64,000 nt of DNA from Gluconobacter frateurii (GTDB lineage: Bacteria; Pseudomonadota; Alphaproteobacteria; Acetobacterales; Acetobacteraceae). The DNA is taken from the NCBI RefSeq assembly GCF_002723955.1, contig NZ_BEWN01000002.1, positions 1 to 64,000 of the forward strand. The letters are read 5' to 3'. Under the pieces are notes generated by a model. That model ran no database searches. It was not told where the DNA came from and saw only the letters and a list, made by a program, of their open reading frames with translations. The translations under genes were made by a program, and so were the position numbers. This document shows positions 34,321-43,080 of the stretch, in pieces. Positions within the stretch are counted from its first letter, which is position 1. The number at the start of each line of letters is the position of its first letter.

Positions 34321-35220
34321 ATGTCGCGTTCTGTCTGTCTTTTTGCCTATCACGATCCTACGGGAACCCTGGCTCCACATACCCGCCACCTTCTTAACCA
34401 GATCCAAGAATGTGGTTTTGAGATCCATATCGCCGTCACCAGCCTGTCACCACAGGATCAGCATGGACTGGAAACCCTGAAGCTCAGCTTCGCGTCCGGC
34501 CCCATGCCCATAAAGGCAGAACTCTATCCACGGGAAAATGCCGGGCTTGATTTCGGCTCCTGGCAAGAACTCATCAAAAGACATTGTGACGCTGGCGCTG
34601 ACGAGATCCTGTTCGCCAATGACAGCGTTTTCGGCCCGATGACGCCGTTACTGCCTATCGTGACCCGTATGCGTGCAGAACGACACCCAATCTGGGGGAT
34701 GGTCCGCTCCGAAGCCATCAACCGTCATCTCCAGTCGTGGTTTCTGGTCATGACGCGTCAGGCATTCGAACATCCCGCCATCCAGCGCGTCTTCAACCAG
34801 CCCTTCTGCGACATGAGCAAGCCGGAAATCGTCCTCCACGGCGAACTGGGCCTCGGTCTGGCCATGCAGGCCGCAGAAATGGACATGGCCGCCTCCTGGA
34901 GCGGCACACGCGGCATAGCGCGCCTTCTCGCCATAAACCCCATGCACACGGATTGGCGGGCTGTCCTGCGTTCAGGAAAAGCCCCCTTCATCAAAACAGA
35001 ATTATTGAGAGACAATCCCAGCGGAATCCCATCCGTACATCTCTGGCGTCAGGAAATCCCGGATCCCACCTTTTTCAACCCAGACTGGATCGCTCAGTAT
35101 CTGGCCAACCACCCGCCCCGCGCGCAGTACAAAAAGGCAAGTTTTCGCGCCCGGTTAGTACAGGCGATTGCCAGCGAGGACCGGCTACACGCATTGCCGG
35201 CCCTGCTGCTCGGTCGATAA
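34321..35220 (+). CDS. RgpF-like (rhamnan synthesis F) surface polysaccharide protein
   Basis: 299 residues. The RgpF family pattern is present: SVCLFAYHDPTG...PHTRHLLNQIQECGFEIHIAVTS, ENAGLDFGSWQELI, the acidic ANDSVFGPMTPLLPI and WGMVRSEAINRHLQSWFLVM. RgpF-type proteins take part in rhamnose-glucan assembly and are presumed glycosyltransferases. TAGGA 7 nt before the ATG. Its TAA stop (35218-35220) touches the stop of the convergent 929-residue glycosyltransferase, leaving no intergenic DNA. Confidence 0.8.
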   Translation: MSRSVCLFAYHDPTGTLAPHTRHLLNQIQECGFEIHIAVTSLSPQDQHGLETLKLSFASGPMPIKAELYPRENAGLDFGSWQELIKRHCDAGADEILFANDSVFGPMTPLLPIVTRMRAERHPIWGMVRSEAINRHLQSWFLVMTRQAFEHPAIQRVFNQPFCDMSKPEIVLHGELGLGLAMQAAEMDMAASWSGTRGIARLLAINPMHTDWRAVLRSGKAPFIKTELLRDNPSGIPSVHLWRQEIPDPTFFNPDWIAQYLANHPPRAQYKKASFRARLVQAIASEDRLHALPALLLGR

Positions 35221-38010
35221 TCAGTTCTTGTTTTTACGCTTGGCGACCATCTCAAGGAAGCCAAGCAATTGTTCTGTCTGAGCTTCATAAGTCGCCAGAC
35301 AATCCTTGAAGGGGTTCACATACCCATCAAACTTGCCCGGCTGATCCAGAATAGCCTCAATAGCAGCCGCCAGCGTTTCCGCACGGCCATCAATAGGCAG
35401 ATGAGTGCCATTCACACCATCCACGACGTCTTCTGACTGACCACCAGGCGCTGTCGTCACAACCCAGACATCCCGCGACAGCGCTTCACGCACCGTCAGC
35501 CCGTAGCTTTCTTTCCATTGTGACGGGAACAGCAACACATCAATCTGGTCATAGAAATCATCCAGCCCGTTCTGACTAAATGCCGGCACGATTTCCAGAT
35601 GCCCTTTGACAGACCAGTCCCGCGCGTGAATGGAACTGAAACCAAGGTTGAGCTTGTTATCAACCAGCACCAGTTCCCAGTCTGAACGATCAAGGGATTC
35701 CATGCATTTCTTGAGCTGCGGATAGCCCTTCACAGCTTCCGTACCACCCACAAATCCAAATCGTACCGGCGAGCCCGGAATACGCGGAGTGCGAGGACGT
35801 TCAGGCCACCGGAAACCATTCCGGTTCACCACAATACGCTCAGGCTCAACTCCATTCGCCAGATAAAGCTGACGATGGGCCTCGGAAGGACTGATCAACA
35901 GCGCCGCTTCCGAGAGAGCCTGATGCATCAGGAACCACCTGTCCGTCAGATGGCGGGCATGCGGCACACACATCTGACAAACCTGTTGATCTATCGTGGT
36001 CTGGAAGCAGTAACGCCCGTCGCCGCGAACCATGAACTGCCGGTCACACAGCCACCACGCATCATGAAGCGTCAGAACATAAGGAACACCGCGCTCCTGA
36101 CAGACCCGCAACATGGCTGTTCCTAGCCCCTGCGCAGCGTGAACATGCACAACATCCGGCTGATAGGCATCTAACCAGTCTGCAAACTGCTCCGCCATAT
36201 GCGGATTATCCATTGAGCCGATAACGTCGTTACCGTCCGGAATCATCGCCGCCAGAACATCAGTTCCATTGGCAACATAACGGATATTACCAGACAGCCT
36301 GCCATCCAGATGCGGCCGAGAGGTCAGCATCCCAACCTCGACGCCGCTTTTCCGCAAACGGAGAGCCAGTTCTTCCACAACGATTGTCGCGCCACCAAAG
36401 GATCGTGGTGCGTAATAAACATTCGTCATGAGAACACGGAGTGCCTTGCGCTCCGGCTCCACCGGCAAACCGAAAAGAGCCTTGCCCTGCGTAAACGCCA
36501 TCGATTCAGGCGCATAACGCTCAGTGACATCCTGCCAGGCCTGACCCGCAAGCCGATCACGAAGAGCCTTGTCCCGTGCGAGCGTCAGGAAGCAGTTCTT
36601 CCATTCGTCGCGTGTGACCGCCAGCAATCCGTTCTCTTCATGGCGCATAACCGCGAGAAAGGCATCCCGAGGGGAACAGATGGCAGCAACCTTGACCACC
36701 GCCGCTTCCAGGAACTTAATATTGCTTTTGCAATCGTTGAAGAGCGTAGGCTCCAGCGGTGCAATTGCGATGTCCGTCTGCGCCAGCGCCGCAAGATAAT
36801 CGCGATAAGACAGTTCCGTCAGACGCTCGACGCGGTCACCAAACCGGTCAAATTCTTTCGAAAGCTTGAGCTGACCAATAACGCGCAGGCACAGACGGGG
36901 CTCTTCATCCAGAGCCGCAATAAGCCCCGCTTCAGCCTGCCGGAAATCCTCATCATGCGTGTTGGTGCCCGACCCGTAAGACACCCAGACACGATCATCC
37001 GCCACTTCCCCACGAGAAGGCAACGATGCCGCAATCTCCAGTGTCTCACGATCAAGGGCGTTCTCAACCACATCGACATGCGTCAGCCCGGCATCTCGCA
37101 TCGCCTGAGCCAAAGCCCGTGTGGAAGCAATACCTTGCCCGCATGCCAACATGCAGCGCTTGAACAGAACAACACCCGACATGAGCAAGTCCTGCTCAGA
37201 CCGCGGAAGACTACTGATATTTCCATTTTGCAGATATTCTTCCGCATCAAAAATCAGATCGTCGACTTCCCAACGCGGCTCAAGACGCAGACGATGCGCT
37301 TCCTTGACGAGCTTCATGACATCGTCAAAGCCCGGAACCCGGTAGAAAATAACCTGCGTGCAAATCTGCAAGGCTGACATGGCAACATTGATGTCACGCC
37401 AGTCTACAACCTGCACCTTCCACCCAAGACGCTCAAGAAGATCGCGCTTCTGCCAGACGCGATATTTCGCACACTGACGGAGAGACACCTCGGCAATAAT
37501 AAGAATGCGGGGTGCCAGAGTAACTGCGGTTTTATCAAGAATATCGCTGTAAACAGACAACGGGGAGACAGGCTTCGAAGACGCTGCCGGAACAATTACC
37601 TTACCTGGCACCGCAGGAGATGGTTGCCCCCGCTGTGGAGAAAACTTGGTTTTCTTATTCCCCCGAGCCCGAACGGGAAAGCGCTTTTCAACCGCCCGGC
37701 CGATCGCTTTGACGCCACCTTCTTCCCAAAGGGTAGAAAGCCTTTCCGGCAACTCCTTGAGCGGACGCCCAGATGGCAAGCGTCCCAGGCTAAGAGAGCG
37801 AACTGCCCTAAGGGGCATGGTTACGCGCCAGGACAGAGAACGATGAATCAGGGAAATCTGATGCCGCAAATGAGCGCTCTCGCCCTGTAAGCCATCAGCA
37901 CGCATACCGTTCAGCCGGGCAGAGCTACGATAGCTTTCCAGCAGAACCTTCTGAGAGTCCTCTTCGACTTCAGCAGGAAGAAGCGCTACATCTTTAATCG
38001 GCACGGTCAT
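35221..38010 (-). CDS. Large two-domain glycosyltransferase
   Basis: 929 residues. An N-terminal segment with SLSWRVTMPLRAV, common in polysaccharide glycosyltransferases, leads to a first GT module at about 170-505 (RILIIAEVSLRQCAKYRVWQK, VSYGSGTNTHDEDF, DIAIAPLE, SNIKFLEAA) and a second, GT4-type module at about 515-910 (ALRVLMTNVYYAPRSFGGATIVVEEL, VHVHAAQGLGTAM, RIVVNRNGF, PSQWKESYGLTVREAL with the E-x7-E). No membrane segments, so a soluble cytoplasmic enzyme making a glycan with two linkages is plausible. Its first module is related to the middle of the 1057-residue protein at 39809. Ends with a shared stop junction at 35220/35221. Confidence 0.85.
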   Translation of the reverse strand: MTVPIKDVALLPAEVEEDSQKVLLESYRSSARLNGMRADGLQGESAHLRHQISLIHRSLSWRVTMPLRAVRSLSLGRLPSGRPLKELPERLSTLWEEGGVKAIGRAVEKRFPVRARGNKKTKFSPQRGQPSPAVPGKVIVPAASSKPVSPLSVYSDILDKTAVTLAPRILIIAEVSLRQCAKYRVWQKRDLLERLGWKVQVVDWRDINVAMSALQICTQVIFYRVPGFDDVMKLVKEAHRLRLEPRWEVDDLIFDAEEYLQNGNISSLPRSEQDLLMSGVVLFKRCMLACGQGIASTRALAQAMRDAGLTHVDVVENALDRETLEIAASLPSRGEVADDRVWVSYGSGTNTHDEDFRQAEAGLIAALDEEPRLCLRVIGQLKLSKEFDRFGDRVERLTELSYRDYLAALAQTDIAIAPLEPTLFNDCKSNIKFLEAAVVKVAAICSPRDAFLAVMRHEENGLLAVTRDEWKNCFLTLARDKALRDRLAGQAWQDVTERYAPESMAFTQGKALFGLPVEPERKALRVLMTNVYYAPRSFGGATIVVEELALRLRKSGVEVGMLTSRPHLDGRLSGNIRYVANGTDVLAAMIPDGNDVIGSMDNPHMAEQFADWLDAYQPDVVHVHAAQGLGTAMLRVCQERGVPYVLTLHDAWWLCDRQFMVRGDGRYCFQTTIDQQVCQMCVPHARHLTDRWFLMHQALSEAALLISPSEAHRQLYLANGVEPERIVVNRNGFRWPERPRTPRIPGSPVRFGFVGGTEAVKGYPQLKKCMESLDRSDWELVLVDNKLNLGFSSIHARDWSVKGHLEIVPAFSQNGLDDFYDQIDVLLFPSQWKESYGLTVREALSRDVWVVTTAPGGQSEDVVDGVNGTHLPIDGRAETLAAAIEAILDQPGKFDGYVNPFKDCLATYEAQTEQLLGFLEMVAKRKNKN

Positions 38011-38051
38011 CAGACAAAAAGCTCAAAGTCCGGAAATTGTTAAGTACAAAT

Positions 38052-38087
38052 AAAAAGAGCTGGGCTCTTTCGAACCCAGCTCTTTTT
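38052..38087. terminator. Intrinsic terminator after the beta-roll protein
   Basis: AAAAAGAGCTGGG/CCCAGCTCTTTTT with a 10-nt loop. It follows the beta-roll gene stop (38116) on the minus strand and insulates it from the 929-residue glycosyltransferase gene. Confidence 0.9.
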
Positions 38088-38115
38088 ATAGATGTTAGCG
38101 AACTAACAAACTAGA

Positions 38116-39471
38116 TCAGCTCAGAGCAAAGTCCGAAGCCTTCAGATCCGTCACACCAACAAAGGTGATCTTGGAGCCGTCGCTCAGAGCAATGGTCGTG
38201 TTGCCACCAGCCACAGTTGCTGCGTTCAGAACGTTCTGCAGACCATTGTTGTTCTGCAGGCCGTACTGATACAGAGCCATGAGGTTGCCAGCTGCGCTGC
38301 CAAAGTCGGTAACCGTGTAGTCACCACCGGCAGTGCCGTTGTTCAGAGCAAACAGGTTGGAACTGCCCGAGCCACCCGTGAAGGTTGCGTTACCCGTGCC
38401 GCCAACCAGCGTGTCTGCACCCGTACCACCAACAACGGTCGTGTTACCGCCGTTGGAAGCGAAGGCCTGAAGAACACCGTGGGAAGAAGCGGCAGAGATC
38501 GTTTCATCACCGCCCGTACCCACGAACAGGCTGTAACCTGACGTGCCGTCGAACTGAGCATTCAGGCCAGACGCACCGAACATCGTTGCGTTGCCAGCCG
38601 TAATGGTCGTGTTGCCCGTACCATTCAGGAAGGACAGCGAACCGTCGACGCTGATGGTGTTACCCGTACCACGGATCTGCTGAAGATCGCCTGCAGCAGA
38701 AATGGTATCGTTAAGACCACCGGAAACCGTAGCGCTTGCACCAGTCGTGAAGTACGTGCTGGAGCTACCACCCGTGATAAAGCTGTTGTTACCAACAGTC
38801 ACGCTGTTGGAGCCAGTCGTGTCGTAAACCGTTGCATTTGCATGCAGGTTAACAACCGAGCTGCCGCCAAGAAGGGTAACGGTGTCGGTGCCGTTGGAAC
38901 CGTCAATCGTGTCCTGACCTTCAGAGCGAACAACGTTCGTACCACTGCCGAGATAGATCAGGTTGTTACCCGTTCCACCGTCAATGGTCGTGTTGCCATT
39001 CGTTCCGAGGATCGTGTCGTTTCCGGAACCCGTAGCAATGTTCCAGCTACCCGTCTTGCCCGTTCCGAGGAACACGTTGTTACCAACGCCACCCACGAAC
39101 GAACCGTTCTGGTTGCCAGCAATAACAGTTGCACCATCCCATGCGCCCGTCAGCAGGCTGACAGACGATGCTGTGTCCTTGCTCAGATCAATGGAAACGG
39201 AACCACTGAGCGTGTCTTGGGCAGCATAGCTGCCAGCGGCGATGTACTGTACGTCACCGTTAATGCTGTAGCTGCCACTCTGGGTGATAACACCCTGAGA
39301 AACACCTGCAGAAAATGAGCTGTTGCTTCCTGGAACCAGATCATAACTCGTCAGACCGCTCACACCTGAGACAGCAGACGAATATTGACTGGCCAGAGCC
39401 TGGGCCTGTGCACCATCGACCGTGACCGCAAGGGTCTGGCCGGAGGCGCCAACCACGGTAGTGATTGCCAT
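38116..39471 (-). CDS. RTX/beta-roll repeat protein with type I secretion-like C-terminus
   Basis: 451 residues from the second of two close ATGs (39471), 9 nt from AGGAG. No signal peptide. Very rich in Gly, Ser, Thr and Asn, with haemolysin-type repeats such as GGTGADTLVGGTGNATFTGGSGSSNLF and many loose variants (ATGSGNDTILGTNGNTTIDGGTGNN). The C-terminal 60 residues (DYTVTDFGSAAGNLMAL through SKITFVGVTDLKASDFALS) look like a type I secretion signal region. A surface or matrix adhesin is inferred. It sits between two huge glycosyltransferase genes and carries about 15 Asn-X-Ser/Thr sites, so it may be their acceptor. No T1SS genes nearby. Confidence 0.8.
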   Translation of the reverse strand: MAITTVVGASGQTLAVTVDGAQAQALASQYSSAVSGVSGLTSYDLVPGSNSSFSAGVSQGVITQSGSYSINGDVQYIAAGSYAAQDTLSGSVSIDLSKDTASSVSLLTGAWDGATVIAGNQNGSFVGGVGNNVFLGTGKTGSWNIATGSGNDTILGTNGNTTIDGGTGNNLIYLGSGTNVVRSEGQDTIDGSNGTDTVTLLGGSSVVNLHANATVYDTTGSNSVTVGNNSFITGGSSSTYFTTGASATVSGGLNDTISAAGDLQQIRGTGNTISVDGSLSFLNGTGNTTITAGNATMFGASGLNAQFDGTSGYSLFVGTGGDETISAASSHGVLQAFASNGGNTTVVGGTGADTLVGGTGNATFTGGSGSSNLFALNNGTAGGDYTVTDFGSAAGNLMALYQYGLQNNNGLQNVLNAATVAGGNTTIALSDGSKITFVGVTDLKASDFALS

Positions 39472-39808
39472 TACCATGCACTCCTAAACAAAGGTTGCCT
39501 CGCACTGGCGGCCCTCAGACCACCCAAATGATCGAGCGACGAGTCTTGCATATATCAAAGCCTATTCCCAAAAAGCAATCAGGATTCCGCTTTGGCATCC
39601 GTAAGAATGTCCCGCGTTCATTTAGATAACATACAGACCCGCAGACAGTGCTTGTATCTCGTTCCGTCGCCGAAGCCACAGAATGAGCTGGGGCTGGAAT
39701 GCCCCTGAGCACAAGATTGCATTTTAGCAAAGGTTGCAACGACTACGTGAAATTTACGGCGCACATTCATTATAAAAAACTCAATACTTTGCAAAAAAAC
39801 AGAGTATT
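39472..39808. other. 337-nt divergent intergenic region
   Basis: Between the beta-roll gene (-) and the 1057-codon glycosyltransferase (+); no gene. Promoters for both must lie here; none is clear by eye. At its right end AATACTTTG (39783-39791) and CAGAGTATT (39800-39808) form a hairpin ending exactly at the ATG of the glycosyltransferase. Confidence 0.5.
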
Positions 39809-42800
39809 ATGGAGCACGTTAAATATTTTGTTTCACAGTATCCCTCGTGCAATTCTTTTCGAATCCTTAAGCTGTATCCCGTGACTGATCATTCGCCCTG
39901 CATTTCCCCCGCTCGCCAAGACCAAGCTCTGGCCGAACTGGCCCTTTTCCTTTCAACTCACTCGAAAGGAACAGAAAAAAATGCTCCAACGCTCGCTTGT
40001 GAAGAGCAAGCCATACGCGTTCTGTGTTGGTTGGCGTCACTGCTTAAAAAAAACAAACAGTCAAACAGGCCTCTTATCCTACTGTCTCCCCGCTTGGACC
40101 AACAGATAGGAATACAGCTGGAAGATATTCAAAAAAATTTCATTCCAGACTTGAGAAACATATTTTCTACTGGCACGGAAACTGATGGAATTTTACTGGT
40201 CTGCCAAAGTTCTCAAGACATCCCATCAAGTCAAATTCCCGTTACAACGCTTGTCATCGGGCAGAACCGGAATACTTCGGGCGACTTCATATCCCTTTCA
40301 GACTGCCTGAACATTCGAAGCTCCGCGCTCGACACGGCATTATCGTTCCTGAGTGAAACATCCGAAGAAGCACTGAATTTTCGTCAGAAAATACGTCAAA
40401 TTCTAGCACATGACCTGGAAGGACGCCGCGCCAAAAGCGCCCTGATCACAACGACCAAAGCCCTTCATACTGCAGAGACCTCCACACACGCTCTCCGGAT
40501 CGAAACACGACTTCTTACAGAAAATATTTCTGAACAAAGATCTGCCCTTCAATCCCTGTCCAAGAAAAATCACCATTTTCAATCTGAAAATATTCTTATT
40601 TGTGAAAAATTAGCCAACAGTCAGAAGCAACTTGAAAAGGCTGAATTTCAACTTGAGCTCGCTTCTCTCAAACAGGCGCAGATTGAGCGGTCGTATGCAG
40701 CAGCCCAGCAAGACGCTGCTACCTTCAATACCAAGCTGGCTTCAAGCCAAGCAGCACTGGAAGCACTCAAAGAATTTCTCCATCACCCAGCACCGGTTTG
40801 GCGCAGGCTGACAAGAGCGCTGCGCACGCCTTTCATTCCTTATGTGCCAACACTTCCCGAAACATTCACGCTCAGGGACCTTCCTGCCTACCCTACGGAG
40901 GCAATCCCAGCCGTCACGCCAGACCCTGCAGAAATAATTTCCGTGGACCCTGCCTCTTCTCCTGAAGAAGACAACCCAGCCTTCCCCGGAATACGCCGCA
41001 TTCTGTTTATCGCCGGGGAAACAAGTATCCCGGGCACGACCTATCGCTGTTACCGCAACGCAGAAGCCAGTCGCCACGCCGGATTCGACGCACGCGTTCA
41101 GGACTGCGCTGCCGTCAGTTATGACGATATCTGTTGGGCAGATGTCATGGTATTATGGCGCGTAGAGTATAGTGGCCATGTCAGTACCATGCTTGATCTG
41201 GCGCATCAGGAAGGCGTCAAGACCATCTTTGACGCCGACGATATTGTTTTTGTTCCCCGATACGCCCGGATAGACCTGATTGACGGTATCCGTTCAATCG
41301 GTACAACCGAAGAAAGAACCGAGCACTTCTTTACTGACATCCGCCGGACCTTGCTGCGCTGCGATCAAGGATTTGCAACAACCCCCGAACTGGCTCACGC
41401 CATGCACGAACTGCAGCCCGTCGTGCATTTACTTCCCAACACCTATGACAGGCTTACCCATCGCCGTTCTCGCCTGCACCCCCGCATGCGTGAGGAACTG
41501 CACCTTTCTGCTGCCGGAGATCAACTGATCCGGATCGGATACGCAACAGGCACCAGAACCCACCAACGTGACTTCGCCGTCGCCTCTCCCTCCCTCGCGC
41601 ATGTTTTGAAAATGCGGCCGGATGTGCGGTTGGTTCTGTTCCGGGATCCGGAGGGACAATCCAGCCTCCTGGCATTAGAGGAATTTCCAGAATTCCAGGA
41701 ACTGGCACATCAGATCGAATGGCGTGATACTGTTCCCTTATCAGACCTCCCAAATGAATTTGGACGGCTCGATATTTCCATTGCTCCCCTGGAGGTTGGG
41801 AACGTCTTCTGTGAGGCAAAAAGCGAAATTAAATTCCTGGAAGCCTCTCTCGCAGAAAGTGCATCCATCGTTTCTCCAACCGGCCCGTTCAAGCGGCTCG
41901 TTCGTCACGCAGAAACCGGCTTTTTGGCCAGCACACCCGACGAATGGACCGCCGCTCTCCTGACTCTGATTGATAACCCTGACTTACGACGACGCATGGC
42001 GCGAGCCGCATATCATGATGTGCTTTGGCCATTCAGCCCAGAAGCCCAGACACGACGCATAAAGCTCGCTTTTTCTTCTCTACAGGATGACGAAGAAGCC
42101 GCCGAAACAAGCGAGCTTCTTCTCGCGCGCGAACGTCAGGAACGTCGCCTTCTTCCCGTAATTCCCGAAAGTGAAACACTTTTCCATCATGATGCATTTG
42201 GTGAGGCGGACGTCACCGTTGTTATCACGTCCTATAACTACTCAGATTATATCCTGGATGCTCTCAATTCTGTTTCCGCGCAGAGCCTCTCTCAACTTGA
42301 TCTGATTGTTGTCGATGACGGCTCAACAGATGGCTCTGTGGACCTGGTACGTCTTTGGATGGAGCGCAACACAACTCGCTTCAACCGACTGATCCTGAAG
42401 CGCTCTGTTCACAACGCCGGCCTGGGAGGCGCAAGAAACATCGGAATGGATGCTGCAGAAACAGACTGTGTCATGCAGCTTGATGCAGACAACCTCCTGC
42501 GCCCCGATGCCTGTGAAACACTTCATGCCTCCATGACATTCGGGATTGCCTACGCCTATCCCATCATTCAGTGCTTCAATGAAAACGGCCCTATTCCGCT
42601 TGCCCCTCAGGAAACCTTAGGCAGCACCCATTCATTCGCCGTTTTGGGAGACCTTCCTTTCCATCCGCTGGCCCTTGTCTCAGGAAACCGCGTGGATGCC
42701 ATGGCCATGGTAGCGAAATGGGCTTGGGCCGCTGCAGGCGGATACTATGTTTCACGTGAAGCAATGGGATGGGAAGACTTCGACCTGTGGTGCACCTTGG

Positions 42801-42982
42801 CCGAACTCGGCCTGCCGGGGCGTCAGGTTCCAGCAATTCTGGCTGATTACCGACAACACGGCCATTCCATGACCAACATGTCCACGGAACGGGCCGCTCA
42901 CAAAGCGCGCGTCGTCGAATATGTGAAAGCGCGTCACCCCTGGATCAATCTGACAGCCGAAGCCCCAGTGCAACGTCTGTAA
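39809..42982 (+). CDS. Very large multidomain glycosyltransferase (GT4-like plus GT2)
   Basis: 1057 residues. N-terminal about 200 residues are unrecognised, followed by a coiled coil (about 195-320: KQLEKAEFQLELASLKQAQIERSYA). A GT4-like module spans about 395-760 (RRILFIAGETSIPGTTYRCYRNAEASRHAGF, YATGTRTHQRDF, DISIAPLE, SEIKFLEASLAES), clearly related to the first module of the 929-residue protein. A GT2 module follows at about 800-1050 (DVTVVITSYNYSDYILDAL, VVDDGSTDGSVDL, MQLDADNLL, GWEDFDLW). Soluble, presumably cytoplasmic. The ATG at 39809 has no obvious ribosome site and abuts a hairpin; a GTG at 39881 is an alternative. Confidence 0.85.
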   Translation: MEHVKYFVSQYPSCNSFRILKLYPVTDHSPCISPARQDQALAELALFLSTHSKGTEKNAPTLACEEQAIRVLCWLASLLKKNKQSNRPLILLSPRLDQQIGIQLEDIQKNFIPDLRNIFSTGTETDGILLVCQSSQDIPSSQIPVTTLVIGQNRNTSGDFISLSDCLNIRSSALDTALSFLSETSEEALNFRQKIRQILAHDLEGRRAKSALITTTKALHTAETSTHALRIETRLLTENISEQRSALQSLSKKNHHFQSENILICEKLANSQKQLEKAEFQLELASLKQAQIERSYAAAQQDAATFNTKLASSQAALEALKEFLHHPAPVWRRLTRALRTPFIPYVPTLPETFTLRDLPAYPTEAIPAVTPDPAEIISVDPASSPEEDNPAFPGIRRILFIAGETSIPGTTYRCYRNAEASRHAGFDARVQDCAAVSYDDICWADVMVLWRVEYSGHVSTMLDLAHQEGVKTIFDADDIVFVPRYARIDLIDGIRSIGTTEERTEHFFTDIRRTLLRCDQGFATTPELAHAMHELQPVVHLLPNTYDRLTHRRSRLHPRMREELHLSAAGDQLIRIGYATGTRTHQRDFAVASPSLAHVLKMRPDVRLVLFRDPEGQSSLLALEEFPEFQELAHQIEWRDTVPLSDLPNEFGRLDISIAPLEVGNVFCEAKSEIKFLEASLAESASIVSPTGPFKRLVRHAETGFLASTPDEWTAALLTLIDNPDLRRRMARAAYHDVLWPFSPEAQTRRIKLAFSSLQDDEEAAETSELLLARERQERRLLPVIPESETLFHHDAFGEADVTVVITSYNYSDYILDALNSVSAQSLSQLDLIVVDDGSTDGSVDLVRLWMERNTTRFNRLILKRSVHNAGLGGARNIGMDAAETDCVMQLDADNLLRPDACETLHASMTFGIAYAYPIIQCFNENGPIPLAPQETLGSTHSFAVLGDLPFHPLALVSGNRVDAMAMVAKWAWAAAGGYYVSREAMGWEDFDLWCTLAELGLPGRQVPAILADYRQHGHSMTNMSTERAAHKARVVEYVKARHPWINLTAEAPVQRL

Positions 42983-43003
42983 ACGCTTATCCACGAAAAC
43001 AAT

Positions 43004-43040
43004 AAAAAAACCCCGGACAGATAATCTGCCCGGGGTTTTT
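43004..43040. terminator. Bidirectional intrinsic terminator
   Basis: A7, stem CCCCGGACAG/CTGCCCGGGG (one mismatch, 5-nt loop), T5. Between the convergent 1057-codon glycosyltransferase (+) and aldehyde dehydrogenase (-). Confidence 0.9.
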
Positions 43041-43080
43041 CCATAATTGAGAAGCCAGAGAAAACTCTAGCCGCACAACC

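Noticed and set aside
38116-39471. Dense Asn-X-Ser/Thr sites in the beta-roll protein as proof of N-glycosylation
   Set aside because: The protein is so rich in Asn, Ser and Thr that about ten such sites are expected by composition; no HMW1C-type N-glycosyltransferase was recognised.
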